From contig CAJFCJ010000011.1 of assembly GCA_904063045.1 (NCBI GenBank), forward strand, positions 186,001 to 250,000: 64,000 bases of DNA, written 5' to 3'. The position numbers and the translations under genes are program-made. This DNA is from Dimorphilus gyrociliatus. Taxonomy: Eukaryota; Annelida; Polychaeta; Dinophilidae. Positions 34,309-47,234 of the stretch are shown here, in pieces (position 1 is the first letter of the stretch; every line of letters begins with the position of its first letter). The notes under the pieces are model-generated. The model had not been told where the DNA came from. It saw nothing but the letters and a program-made list of their open reading frames with translations, and ran no database searches.

Positions 34309-35812
34309 ATGAGCGAAAATCCAGCTACAACTCTCTTTCGAGAATATCTTAGAATAAAATCCGTACAACCCAAACCGGATTATGGTAACATAGAAAAGTA
34401 ATTAAATAAAGATTGTTAAATCCACCCAAATTCTTCTCTCTTAGATGGTGTTGTTAAGTTCTTGACAAGAATATCAAAAGAACTGGACCTGCCCATGCAA
34501 GTTATCGAACTTGTTAAAGGAAAGCCCATCATAGTTATAACCTGGAAAGGAGAAAATCCTAGTTTACCATCCGTACTGCTGAACTCCCATACCGACGTTG
34601 TACCGGTCTTCCCTGAGTACTGGAAGCATGATCCATTTTCGGCTCATAAGGTATATATTATCTAAAAACTCAGTGCTTTCGAGATCTTACTAGGTTACCA
34701 TGTTTATTTTATATCTTAAAACAAAGATTATATTTTTAAGCAGGACAACTCCTATTTTTTTAAAATAAATAAACAATGTGCAAAATGTTACAGGAGGAAA
34801 ACGGAGACATATACGCCAGGGGGAGCCAAGACATGAAATGCGTCGGTATTCAACATATTGAAGCCGTCAGAAGGTTGAAATCGTCGGGATTTAAACCTCT
34901 ACGAACGATTCATCTATGCTTTGTACCAGACGAGGAGATTGGCGGGATAGACGGTGTAAAGAAGTGGGTTGACGAAGATTCTTTCAAGCAGTTGAATGTG
35001 GGTTTATCCTTGGATGAGGGTCTGGCCAGCGAAAGTAGTGTAGTTCCCGTTTATTACGGAGAGAGAGCTATTTGGTGGGTTAATGTTACCTGTCTTGGAC
35101 AACCAGGACACGGCTCTCAGTTTTTACCTGATAACGCGGGGAAAAAAATTAGGTTAACACTCTTAAACTTTAAAGTTCTATTATAGCTATTTAATTATTA
35201 TTTCGATCAGACACGTTATTGATTCATTTATGAACTTCCGCGATGAAGAGGAAAAACGATTGAAATCAGATAAAAACTTAACACTTGGGGATGTAACAAC
35301 TGTCAACTTGACTATTTTAGAAGGTGGAGTTCAGCAAAATGTGGTACCTGCTCAATTAAATGCAAAATTTGATGTTCGCATTACACCACACTTATCGCAC
35401 GATAAAGTTAGAGAAATGATTGATAAGTGGTTGAAAGAGGCAGGAGAAGGCGTTTCGTATAATTTTTTGCAGTATACACCTGAAATAAAACCCTCTGAAC
35501 TGACGGGTAAATGGTACGACGCTGTTAGCAGTTCATTGAATGAGTCTGGCGTACCATTTAAACCTGAAATTTTCCCTGCTGCAACTGACAGTCGTTACTT
35601 TAGAGCTAAAGGTTTGGATAAATAATTTTCTGTTGAATATTTAATTAAGATAACGATATGATTAATTAGGTATTCAGGCATATGGTATCAGTTATATGCC
35701 AGAGACCCCGATTCTTCTGCACGACCACAACGAAAGACTGAATGAAGCAGTTTTCCTTAAAGGAATAGATGTTTTTGAAAATCTTGTCAAGAAAGTTTCC
35801 CTGGTCAACTAA
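34309..35812 (+). CDS. ACY1: Aminoacylase-1
   Basis: Cytosolic zinc peptidase of the M20 family that hydrolyses N-acetyl amino acids. Exons: 34309-34384, 34445-34650, 34794-35152, 35211-35611, 35670-35812 (394 aa, human 408). Zinc ligands and catalytic residues sit in order: [10 protein letters not shown] (His74, Asp76), ARGSQDMKC (bridging Asp about 107), VPDEEIGG (general-base Glu about 141 and its neighbour ligand), LDEGLAS (Asp about 168) and, near the C-terminus, LLHDHNERL (His). GQPGHGSQF marks the dimerisation-domain histidine (about 200), which completes the partner's active site. The N-terminal motif [16 protein letters not shown] is also diagnostic. AATAAA occurs 19 bases after the stop (35831-35836). 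It lies head-to-tail upstream of kanadaptin, 745 bases apart. Confidence 0.97.
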
Positions 35813-36557
35813 GCAATTTCTTTAAGATTTAATAAAATTTTTTGCCGAACTATCATTATATTTGCGTGGGTCACATTCGAGTTAATTAGGTTAGACATAT
35901 CTTAATTAAAGCGTTTAATAGACGACTATTTGAAAGAAATGGACACTTTAGAAAACCCGCATACGTATATAAACAATTGTTTCGTAACATTACATAAGAA
36001 CACGTTCCAAAAATATTATCACAAAGTTTATTTGAAGTGGAACAAACAAGGTTTATGATAATGAGAAACAGTTTGATACCTTCCTATCATTCTTTAAACA
36101 AATACAATAAAAATGATACAAAAGAGCTGAAGTTATATAGTTCAATAAGGTAAAACTATTCTATATGTTATTTAGTAGTAAATATTCAGATCTATAATGA
36201 TTTATAAGTTCAATCTTAGGTTAAAGAGCTCCATCCTTCTAATCTAAATACGTTAATGGAGATTTCTATCTTTATTAGTATCTTATCTTTTGGCTTTCGT
36301 TTTCTTTACCAACATATGAGTTTTACTATCTAAATTTTTACCATTTGTTATAAAATATGCGTACTAAAATAGTAAATGTTTTTATTATCCTATCGGTGAA
36401 AATCTCACTTTCTTGTTCATATAAAAAAGAAACTTTGTAAAGGTCTTGTCACTTTCATAATTGCCGCCAAAACTGGACTACGTATTAAGAAGGAAGGCGA
36501 GTGGGCGATAATGAATTAAATGCATTGTACACTTTTACCGAAACGGAAGTATAACAC
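35813..36557. other. Intergenic region between ACY1 and kanadaptin
   Basis: Contains the ACY1 polyadenylation signal AATAAA at 35831-35836 and then AT-rich sequence. Several short open stretches (for example 36055-36153, and a hydrophobic one near 36220-36340) tempt a small-protein call, but their splice phases do not join. Confidence 0.5.
35831..35836 (+). other. Polyadenylation signal of ACY1
   Basis: AATAAA 19 bases after the ACY1 stop codon, suggesting a very short 3' UTR. Confidence 0.55.
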
Positions 36558-38723
36558 ATGAACGACATGGAGGGAGAAGTTTTCAAAGTACCGAAATCTG
36601 GAACAGCTACAGTCCGTCAACAAACCCAGAAATTATCATACATACCACCAGCATGGTCTGGTATTTGCAAAGAACCTTATTCGTTAGAAATCATTAAGAA
36701 TGGGGCTATAGTTACTGATTTAAATTTACTCAATGAAGAATTTGTAGTTTTCGGCCGAGAACCTCCAAGTAAAATAATTATGGAGCATCCGTCGATATCA
36801 AGGCATCATGCTGTATTACAATACTGTCCTGAGGTACGTAATTTATCCATAAAAAGAAAAGACATTTAGTATTTTAGCGATTGAATTTTTAGGGTAATGC
36901 TTTTTATTTAAAAACACTAAAAAAAATCTTTTAATAAATACATATTTTAATTAAAAGGATACCGATAGGAATAAGAAAGGATGGCATGTGTTCGATCTTG
37001 ACTCTACTCACGGAACATCTCTAAATAAACGAAAAATTGAATCAAGGACATTTTTACGACTACGAGTTGGCCATGTTCTTAAATTCGGCGGAAGTACAAG
37101 ATTGCATATTTTAAAAGGTCCCGAAGAGGATAAAGATGATGAACTACCGATGCCAGTTAAGAAACCAAAGTCAGTTGATGAAGACGATGATAATTGTTTA
37201 TGGGGAATGACTAATGATGTAAGGTTATTGTTAATTGCACAATATAGTTTTGAATTTATGAAATTTCAGGAAAAGGATGAAGAAAATGAAGACAACAAAG
37301 TTAATCCATTTAGTCAAGAAACTCACGAGCACTTATATCAAGATGATCCAAAAAAAGCCCTTAAACATTACTTTGACAAAGAAGGTCTCGAGTTTCCCGA
37401 TGTACAAGCGAGTGAAGCCGGTTTTAATAAATATCGTTGTCGAATGGAGTTACCGGATGGCCTCTATGCTGAGGTAACTGTCTCGGGTAGAAAGAAAGAA
37501 GCACAAGTTCAGTGTTATCTAGAGGCTTGTCGAATTTTAGATAGAATTGGGGAATTAACAAAATCCACAACATATGAAAAAAGAAAAACTCAGGTAAATT
37601 AGCTTTTAAATATTGTTTATTCTATTTCTAATAATATTATATTTGTTTAAACCTATAGAAAAAAATATGGGAAGAAAACGATTACTATGATTCTGATGAC
37701 GATGAATTTTTAGATAGAACGGGTGATATTGAAAAGAAAAGGTTAACTCGAATGAAAATAGCAGCCGTTGTTAAAGATAAAGTCCTTACACACGACGAAA
37801 TAACAGCTCAATTAAAAGAAAAACGTCAACGTGTTGACGAACTCGAGGAAATTTTGGCAAAAGCAAAGAAAGATAGTAATAAATTGTCTAAAGTTGGTAT
37901 GGATGCTTTAGAAGATTATATGACAAGTCTAAAAGAAGGAAAATTGGATACTTCAACGAGACAAGCACATCGTAGAGAGATAATTGAATTAAAAAAGGAA
38001 ATTGGCCAACTGGAAAGATTAGAAAGTAAAGCGAGGCCGTGTAAGAATTTGCCAAAATTGTATAATAAATATTTTAGTCATATAAAACCAAAGAATAGTC
38101 AAGTGAAAACGGCCGATTTGCAACCAGCAGAGGTAAAGGAAGAAATCAAACAGGATGGACAGGAAAATAAAAATATTAGTGAATCCAATACCGAAAAAAA
38201 TCTTTCAAAGGTTACTTCTGACGTTGAGGAAAACCAGACGAAGAAAGTATCTAAGATAGATGAAAGACCTGCTTCAGAGTTGGTAAAGGAACAAAAGGTT
38301 ATTAATACTCCAACAGAATCTAAATCCGATGATAAAGCAACATCAACACCTATTACTAATAAAGAGCCATCGCCCGTTAAACAAGCAAAACAAATTGACT
38401 TAGAAAAAAAAGAAGATTTAAAAGAAACAGAATCTTCTCATAAAGTAAAAGTATCGTCTAAATTACTTCCGGAGGATGAAAAAATCTTGAATCAAAAAGA
38501 ACAGCCACAAAAAGAGAGTAAAAAACCAAAAAAGGTTTGTTTTGGAACGTTTAAATTCTTTAGTACGAATTAAACAAATTTTTCTTTTTTACAGAAAGCC
38601 CAAAAACGAAAATTCTTTTCCAAGGATTATTGTGAAGATGATCCAAGCTACGCGACATGGATACCACCGGTTAATCAATCAGGAGATGGTAAAACAAGCT
38701 TAAACGAAAAATTAGGCTATTAA
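36558..38723 (+). CDS. SLC4A1AP: Kanadaptin (SLC4A1 adaptor protein)
   Basis: Nuclear FHA-domain protein named for binding the anion exchanger tail; its main role is probably nuclear and RNA related. Exons: 36558-36833, 36958-37218, 37270-37593, 37659-38534, 38595-38723 (621 aa, human about 742-796). The FHA domain (about 45-135) shows VVFGREPP, HPSISRHHAVLQYC and STHGTSLNKRKI, the phosphothreonine-binding arginine and serine/histidine being present. A double-stranded-RNA-binding-like domain follows (about 195-285; KYRCRMELPDGLYAEVTVSG and KEAQVQCYLEACRIL). Next come the conserved DYYDSDDDEFLDRTG, a coiled coil and a Lys/Glu/Ser-rich linker. The protein ends SYATWIPPVNQSGDGKTSLN then EKLGY, almost the family signature. 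The intron before the last exon has a GTTTGT donor. Confidence 0.96.
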
Positions 38724-39131
38724 GTTCGATTCTTATCGATAATCCAATGATGAAAAAAAGATGTACAATAGGAGTTTGAGTGCACTTCAGTTGACATAAA
38801 TTGACCATCCGAAGTTATTTTATTTGTTATATAGATTGTAAATACAGAATATACAGTGTAGATTTGAAAAATTCTTCTAAAAAGTATTCGATATTTTTAT
38901 TACAGCATTTAGTCTCTTATTTTTACTTTCTTCAATCTCAACGTCACAAGAAAGTTTAAGAGATACAGGCTCATTTGCCAAAAAAATGAGTTTTTCCTGA
39001 TTTTGTTAAGATAAATAGTCTCGTTTCTTTTTTCATTTTTTTTCAGCATCATCCAGGTGTTTTAAACTGGATATATACCACGATCATAACTTATCTCAAG
39101 CTCTAAAGTGTTATAAGTGATGGGGACACAT
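38724..39131. other. Convergent 3' intergenic region
   Basis: The 408 bases between the kanadaptin and ankyrin/death-domain stop codons are AT-rich 3' UTR-like sequence with no gene seen. Confidence 0.5.
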
Positions 39132-41167
39132 TTATGCAGAAAATTCTGATACAACTTGTTGAAGATCAACAACAATGTTTGTCATGCCACTCTTTTTGAG
39201 AACGATCACCAAGTCATCGACAGTCCTACTTCTGCTAGTTTGCCACCTTTTAAGAGCAACGGCACATTGTTGCGTTACATCATAGTGATAATTAGTTTTG
39301 ATTATTTTAATATCTTCATTTGACAATTCCAGCGCCTTAGCAAGTTTAGGCCAATTGCTGTTGATTCTAATAGAGACAAATAAACAAGCTCGTTTAAGAG
39401 CTGCCGAACCAGGCATATCCTGGATTATGGTGATGGAATTAAAATCTTTTCGTATTTGCTCTGGTAGGCCTGGACGTAATTTTGAAGCAGGTAATCTCCC
39501 TCTAACTGTTGGTGGATCTGGAACTGTTTTTTTATGAGCCGCTGCTATAACTTCGGCTATAGTTGAATACGGATCTTCCTCCTCTACGTCATCATCAACT
39601 ATGGAATAATAGTGGTCTTCTTCCTCATCGCTTTCATCTGGAGGTTGAAAAATAGGGACTGGTGGCTTTGGCTCATCAGTTACTTTTTTCAAATTAGATT
39701 CATGAAACTTTTGCAGCTCTTGCCTGATAGTATCCATTAAGTTTTGAGAAACTTTACGATTTGGAGCAGGGGGCGGTATTATAGGCTTTTGTCTGGGTCT
39801 GGTAACTTCTCGTAAACTCGCTATTTGAGCTGTGTCGTCTTCATCCAATTCATCCTCTACTTCTTCATCAAGAGGTAAAGATGGAGTATAATCAGGCGAT
39901 TCATTTCCGGATCTCCTAAAAAACAATTTAAAAGTATAATATATATTTTTGTGATAATAGATTATAAACAAATTTACTTTAACTGAGGCCGAGGAATACT
40001 ATGACGTTGTGACTTTAAGTCGTTTGGAACAAGGTAGCCTTCATCTTCCTTTATCTCATCTACATCGATGTAACCATATCCATCTTCAGTATGATCCTTA
40101 ATAGACAACAGCCGATCAGAATCATTGTATATTCGAATTAAATCAACTATTTCTATATATCCTGCTTCTTTAGCCCGATATGCTGCCGTTGTTCCATCCT
40201 TATCCCTCTCCATAGGATCAATGCCAGCCTCCAATAACAGTTGGGCAATTTCTTTCATCCCATCGACACAAGCAAAGTGAAGACAAGACCAACCATACCT
40301 GGACAGAATAGACATTGCTATAGATCAAAAATCGTACAGGCTATTGATAAAAGAAATACGTACTGATCAGGAATTGATATATTTCCTCCGTACTTTTCCA
40401 CTATCATTTTCATGATTTTCTTTTGACCGAAAAGACTGGCCATATGGCATGCCATAATCCCTATGAGAATTTCATAATTAGGAGGGGAATCAATCGCTAA
40501 TTAAAGTACTCAATTAATATTCATAAATTTTCAAGTTTACCTTCATCACTCAATGTATTTATTGGTACACCTCTAAGAATGAAAATCTCAAAAATATCAA
40601 CTAAACCAAGGGCTGCTGATGTAAGAAATGGTGTAGTAACCGAAATTGAACATGATGTCATTTTTTCAAATACATCTAGACTTCTTATCGAAAAAGGTAG
40701 ATTGGATATACTGTAAGAAAACGGAAATAAATGTATATACTGTACATAAAACTGATTTAAATAATTCAGATACGCCAAGTTTATTAGAAACGTGACTCTC
40801 TTTCCTTTTGAATAAAGTAGACCTACATTCAATCGATGAGATTGAAACATTTTGCAACGTATCCGTAAGAAAATGAAGAAAAAAGGGCATATTATATATT
40901 TAAAATTATAATCTATAGATTATAGAGGAAAAGAGAAGAGAAAATACCATAAAACTAGACTTGATAATAGATTAAATAAAGAGGAAATATAGAAAGGAAA
41001 TTGTCAATTATGTTCAATATTATAAAATTCACAAGCAAAACCTACCTAATATTCTGAACGGCTAATTGCGTAACTTCTTCCGTATTCTTTTCTTGAAGAG
41101 ATACTTTTACAGTACTTAAATCCTTCTTAAGAACGGCGGAGAAAAGATATTTATCCTTATCATCCAT
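39132..41167 (-). CDS. Ankyrin-repeat and death-domain adaptor with ITAM-like tyrosines
   Basis: Probable cytosolic signalling adaptor. Exons on the minus strand: 41046-41167, 40541-40710, 40364-40460, 39978-40298, 39132-39915 (497 aa, all phases close). Ankyrin repeats occupy about 55-190 (YGWSCLHFACVDGMKEIAQL, LLEAGIDPMERDKDGTTAAY); the first repeats are divergent. A middle region (about 200-400) is rich in Pro, Asp/Glu and Tyr, with GYGYIDVDE and EGYLVP, a PIIPPPAP proline cluster, and HYYSI...PYSTI, two YxxI units ten residues apart after acidic residues. The C-terminal 90 residues form a death-fold domain (NWPKLAKALELSNEDIKII, CAVALKRWQTSRSRTVDDL). I cannot name an orthologue; BCAP/BANK-type and ANKDD-type proteins share parts, but no TIR/DBB region is visible. 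Divergent from aralar with 1.5 kb between starts. Confidence 0.78.
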
Positions 41168-42681
41168 TGCCAAAAGGTATTTTAAGTCATAATTATTCAC
41201 AATCTAACTATAGGTGGTAGATACTGTTACCCCTCTTTTACGTTTAGAGATTATTTACATTTTTTTCTATCGGCCTATCAAATAGAAAAAAGGTCTGTTG
41301 GTCGGTCATGCTTCAATGAATCCATTCATGTTTATTATCGTTGATAAAAATATGCTCTCACTTAACGTCATATAAGGTGGTAGTATATTTAGTATAACTT
41401 TCCTTTTGCCGATTTAAATGCCATCTGCTTGTAAGTTTCTTTTGAGGAAAAACAAGAATATTTTGTGCAGTCAGCCTATAAAACCTTCTCTCTCTCTGCC
41501 CCGTTCCTCCTCATGCACCCCTCCTTCTGCCCTCGTTAAACAATAAGCTAACCCTAAAGTAGAATAAATAATTTAACCTAATTAACGTTATCCTTTATTG
41601 TTTATTAATGAGGCTGTGTTCTTTTTTTTAAGAACAGAGGAGCATTTTAATTAATTTAATAAAAGTTTAAATATAGTAAAAAAATGGGAATGATAAGATA
41701 TTATCTCATATTTATAAATAAAAAGTATATTAATCTGTTCAAACATGTATTCTCCTCTATCCTAATAGTGGTTTCATAGGCTTAATTAACATTGCTTTCT
41801 CAATAATTTGTAGTAATATTAATGTTTAAATCAGCTGAACAGTCATTTTTTTTTATAATAGAAAATGGGATTGTTCATACCCTAAACGAGTTAAAGATAA
41901 GGAAAATGACTAAAACTAAACTAAACTCGGATACGGATATCAAATTTTAAAGAATTCTTTCTTTAATGAAATATTAGGAATGGAGAGAAGAAGAGGAGTT
42001 GGCAAAAGCTACTTATATTTTGGTATTCATTTTCTTTCATTTAATTCTATAAACATATTCATTAAGATTAAGTAAATAATCCAATGAATATGGTTTTCCT
42101 ATCAATTTCACCCAATTTCCCAATTGACTAGTTTTCTTTACGAAAAAAACTTTAAACAACAATTACGTCAAGGCCTATTATTTACAGTTTGAACTAGAAA
42201 TATTTTTTATGGAAATTATATAAATTTACTATAGTAAATCATATTTTTTTAACTTAGATAGGTATCTATCTAATAGATAATAATCAAAATATTATGATTT
42301 TTATCTCTAATTCAATGAAAATATAAATATACTGTTATAATATATTTTGTTTAATTAATGGATGTTCTTTTTTTTTAATCACTCCTCATTTTTTAGTTAA
42401 AATAGTTAGCGAGATAAGGTTGCGATATTTACATAATAATATATATATAAATTTATATGTATAGATAAAGATAATGATTAATATCATTTTAGTAAGAGTA
42501 AAAAAAGTTAAGATTCTACGTTAAAGATCTTTTAGTAGTGCAATGAAGACATAACCAGTTTTTATCAATATTAGAGGTGAAGACTCTATAGAAAAACAAA
42601 ATGTCCGACTTACGCTGTGTATATAACCACATTGTTCGTCCGATATTGGCGTGATTCGAGATCACTGTCACTGCAGCAAGC
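41168..42681. other. Divergent intergenic region upstream of aralar
   Basis: A 1.5 kb AT-rich gap between divergent genes. No coding segment, RNA gene or strong repeat was recognised; it should contain the promoters of both genes. Confidence 0.5.
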
Positions 42682-45600
42682 ATGGATCAGCAATTCACCA
42701 AGGTTCGATATGTATTTATAGCTATTTCTATGAAATAAATTCATATTTTATTTATTAGATGAATTTAAATGGTTGAATAATATTTTTCAGAGCGTGTATA
42801 GGAAGAAATTTGAAGTTCTTAACAAACTATGTCCTAAATTTTGCCGAGCAGAATGTGAAAGTTCAACCAAGGTGATTCTTGATTAAAATGCAATATTAAA
42901 AAGATAAAAAGGCACAAGCTTTGTATAAGATTTTCTCTAATATAATATAAATTTATATTTTAGAACATTGCCTTCCTTAGACGAGCCGATCCAGAGAAAT
43001 TAAGAACTGTCTTTGATAAGGTCAGTTTACGAATCGAGGGGGGGGGAGGGAGTTAATAGTCGTCTAGTAGGCTTAGAATTGTATACATTCAAAATAATTC
43101 ACAATCAATAAATGGCGATCTCATAAAATTTGGTTCTTTTCCAGTATGCTTCGCAAGAAAACAGGCATAGTGAAAAATTTATGACAGGAGAAGATTTCCT
43201 AATAAAATACTTAGGAGTTGTCAATGGATCTGATCTAAATCAGAAAACTATAAATATACTATCTTCCTGTGCCGATACTACAAAAGATGGGTGAGCTTAA
43301 AAGGCTTAAAAGATTAATTTTTGTATTTTCGAATTTACTAAATCGCATACAGTAGACTTATTCATTGACCCATCAAACATTGGCCTTTGTAGCAATTTAT
43401 GTACTTTTTTTTAAGTTGAACATTAAACGAATGCGAACCTTTATCCCCAACAGTCTTATCTCCTTTGTGGAATTTCAAGCTTTCGAAGCTTTGCTATGTT
43501 CACCAGCAGCAATGTATGAATTGGCTTTCCAGTTGTTCGATACTAATGGAAGTGGCTTTGTTACATTTGGTAAGGGAATTATTCAGTCATTTTTTCCCCT
43601 TATTAAAGCTAACAACCAAACTAATGGTTTCAGACGAATTTAAAGACGTAATAAGTCATACAACCATTCATAAGAGAATTCCATTCGATTTTGATTCTGA
43701 ATTTATTAGGCTACATTTTGGAACGGATAAGAAGAGAAATGTTAGCTTCTCTGAATTTTCCCAATTATTACACGTAAGTAGACATATCAATAATGTTTTA
43801 TACTTTAATTATCTAATTAAATAAATTTAATAGGACTTTCACGAAGAGCATGCTATTCAAGCTTTTAGAAAGTTAGATAAGGATAAACGGGGTTATATTA
43901 CAACTCTTGAGTTTCGTGAGATAATGACTTTACTAAAACCTCATCTTTTAACTGATTTTGTCAGAGAGAACTTGGTTCACGTAAGTATTTATATTTCATA
44001 AGTATTATGTTGTAAAAATTTTGATATTTAAAGTTGGCTGGAGGCGAGAGATCTCATCAAGTAACCTTTCAATATTTTACGGCTTTTGTTTCATTGCTAA
44101 ACAATATGGAATTGGTTAAGAGAATACACGATTTTATCAGTAAGGGATACTCTTCGACCGAAATAACTAAAGGTTAATTGTTTATAATTTTATTGTATAC
44201 CATTTACCCATGGGGAATATTTTATATCGTTCCAGAGGAATATTTACATGAAGCTCAAAAGTATACCCAACTGACTCCTATGGAAATTGATATACTCTTT
44301 CAACTTACTGATGTATTACACCAAACAGGGTAAGAATTAAAGTTTATTTTCAATTGTTTTCTTCCTTTTGAAGCGTTCCTTTTTTTATCTTTCTTATTCT
44401 TCTTTCTTCAATTGTCTTTCTATTTCTATCAATTTCAGAATAGGATTAAGAAAAAGGCATAAATAAAGTTTTATCTTTTGATTCTGCCTTGATTAAAGTA
44501 ATTATCAAATTAGCGCTTCATTAATTTTACAAGTAGGAACTTCAATAAAACGTTCCTTTTATCAAGCGTGATAAAGTATCTACTATTGCATCATTTCTGA
44601 AAGTTATTGATACTGACCACTTCAAAAATAGTAATTTATTGATTATATGCATAATGATTATATACTTTATCAGTAAAATTCACACTACTCTATCTTATTT
44701 GCTGTTTTTATTTTGATTTTAGAAAAATATCAATGGCTGATCTGGAAGTGTTTGCTCCTCTGACAGAAGAAAGAATGCCTCACACTATTATAGCCACACA
44801 TATGGCAGTATGTAACAGCTAACATTTGATTAAATTAAACAGTTCATAGTTCCAAATACAATTTACTAGGAAAAGGTGCAAGATTTGGCAGCGGGAACTG
44901 GACGAAATGTTATGATACAAGTACTGGAAAATTGTTACCGTTTCGGATTAGGAGCAATAGCCGGAGGTAATACAACAATTTAACATTGACTAGACAAAAT
45001 TTAAATTGTTTTCTTTGTATTTGTACAGCAACTGGTGCTACGACAGTATATCCAATAGATTTGGTTAAAACTCGTATGCAAAATCAACGCTCCCTATCTG
45101 TTATTGGAGAATTGATGTACAAAAATAGGTAAAATATTATACTATATTTTTTATAAATTAACAAAAACAAGATAATTTCTAATTCTAAATTTGTAATAAT
45201 TTGTTTTCGAAAATAGTTTCGATTGCTTCAAAAAGGTTATAAGACACGAAGGAGTTTTAGGTCTGTATCGTGGTCTACCTCCTCAGTTGGTGGGTGTAGC
45301 TCCAGAAAAAGCTATCAAACTTACTGTAAGATATTTTTTTTATGTCTCCATATATTACTTATATCTCTTTCTTATTACTTGTAGGTTAATGACTTAATGC
45401 GGGATAAACTTAGCAACAAAAATGGCGGTCTTCCTCTGTGGGCTGAGTGTGTTAGTGGTGGAACAGTTAGTAAACATTATTGTCTTTTGAGGTATAAAAA
45501 GTCATTTATACAATTTACTCGTCTTTTTCCCCAATTAGGCTGGTGGCTGTCAAGTTTTGTTTACGAATCCTTTAGAAATAGTGAAAATTCGATTACAAGT

Positions 45601-46490
45601 TGCTGGAGAAGTTACGGCGGCTGTTGCCAAAAAAGAATCAGCCATTTCGGTTGTCAGAGACTTAGGATTACTTGGTTTATACAAGGTACTATAAAAAGTC
45701 TTAATAAAAATATTTTCTTCATTTTTAAACTCTTCTTTTAAAAAAAGGGGGCACGTGCATGTTTACTTCGTGATATACCATTCTCAGCAATCTACTTTCC
45801 TGCTTATGCTCATATGAAAAATTTTACGGCTGATTCTAAAGGATACAACTCACCGGTATCTTTACTTGTATCAGCCACAATAGCCGGTATGTTTTACATC
45901 ATGATAATCCAATTAGAGAAAATTTTCAACGAACCTTGCCCCAATTAGGTGCACCAGCGGCATCTTTAACCACACCTGCTGATGTAATAAAGACTAGGTT
46001 ACAGGTTGTAGCCAGGGAAGGTCAAACAACCTATAGCGGTCTCTTTGACTGCGCGGGTAAAATTTATAGAGAAGAAGGGTTCAGAGCGTTTTGGAAAGGA
46101 GCTGGCGGTAATTTTTTTATATAAATTTTTACAATAAACACTTATTAAAATGTACGCTATAAAATGTTTCTAGCCCGAGTTTTAAGGTCATCACCTCAAT
46201 TTGGCGTAACGCTAATGGCTTACGAGTTACTACAAAGATTCTTCTATGTTGATTTCGGTGGAAGGTAATACATATACTAAAATTTTTTGCTATTTTATGA
46301 TTAATATAATTTATGTAATGTGTATTTTTTTAGACGACCGGCTGGATCTGAACTCAAACCGTCGGCAGAAGAGAGATTACCAGAGAATCCAGATCATATA
46401 GGTGGTTTTAGGGTTGCGTGTGCAACATTTGAAGGAATCGAAACAAAGTTTGGCATCTCTTTCCCCAAATTTAAGAATGGACTGATATAA
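42682..46490 (+). CDS. SLC25A12: Calcium-binding mitochondrial aspartate/glutamate carrier (aralar/citrin)
   Basis: Inner-membrane antiporter exporting aspartate for glutamate plus a proton, part of the malate-aspartate shuttle; calcium binding on the intermembrane side stimulates it. Nineteen exons: 42682-42702, 42791-42871, 42964-43020, 43145-43290, 43454-43569, 43634-43773, 43834-43980, 44034-44172, 44236-44329, 44723-44807, 44870-44966, 45029-45128, 45217-45325, 45385-45465, 45539-45685, 45748-45886, 45949-46107, 46174-46264, 46334-46490 (701 aa, human 675-678). The N-terminal half holds EF-hands ([26 protein letters not shown]). The carrier half has three mitochondrial-carrier signatures: [18 protein letters not shown] and TPADVIKTR, with the usual Gly-rich even helices. 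The C-terminal extension ends FPKFKNGLI. Vertebrate SLC25A12 and A13 are both orthologous, so the symbol stands for the pair. Confidence 0.96.
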
Positions 46491-47234
46491 GAAAATATAT
46501 GAGAGAATTCTGCAATATGCTATTGTGATAGCTCTTAAATAATATCTTGACTGATCATTTTATTTAATATTCATTTTGCAGTGGAATTTTAATATTTATA
46601 AAACATACCTGCATTCTACAAGTTTTTATATAGCTATATTTTGCTTACTTATTTTTGCAACTTGGCAAAACAGAGTAAAAGTAATTGAAAAGAATGCCGT
46701 ATAGTATTTTTTTTTTGCAGTGCTTATGTTTTCATGATTAGCAAGAGTTATTATTAAACATGTCTTTTTTTTCCCAAATGTAAAAGCTATATCTTTTAAG
46801 CTATTTATTAAAATATTTTTATGCGCACTATTTATCGTATAATGGTTAATTTTGTAACAAATTTAAAGACACTTACTCAATAATAATTTAAAATGGAGCA
46901 TTTATTTTTTCGGATTTATCGTAAATTTTTCTATAGAAAAGATTGATTTCTTTTATCAGTAAAATAAAAAAGTTATAAACCCTAACAAAGCTGACTAATA
47001 TTTTTTTGTAATTGAGAATATCATTACGACAATATAGATGAAGCATTTCGTTTTGCCGCCAATTAACTATCAACGAACGTATCGAATTTTCAACCAATTA
47101 TCTTTCGATTAATTTTTTGTGCTCAGGCCTACTGATACTGCAGCCGAGATTTTCTTTGTTGAAAAGCGGCACCTTTAGTCTATTATAATTGACGGTTATC
47201 AAAGCAAACTATAGATCATTCTATATTCTACAAT
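46491..47234. other. Intergenic region
   Basis: AT-rich spacer between aralar and the small unrecognised plus-strand gene. No coding potential supported on either strand; a 69-codon minus-strand frame at 46888-47097 is low complexity. Confidence 0.5.

Noticed and set aside
36055-36153. Possible small spliced gene between ACY1 and kanadaptin (short frame ending at a GTAAAA donor, and a hydrophobic stretch near 36220-36340)
   Set aside because: The donor leaves two bases, and no acceptor restores the hydrophobic frame; the joined reading stops within a few codons. Treated as chance.
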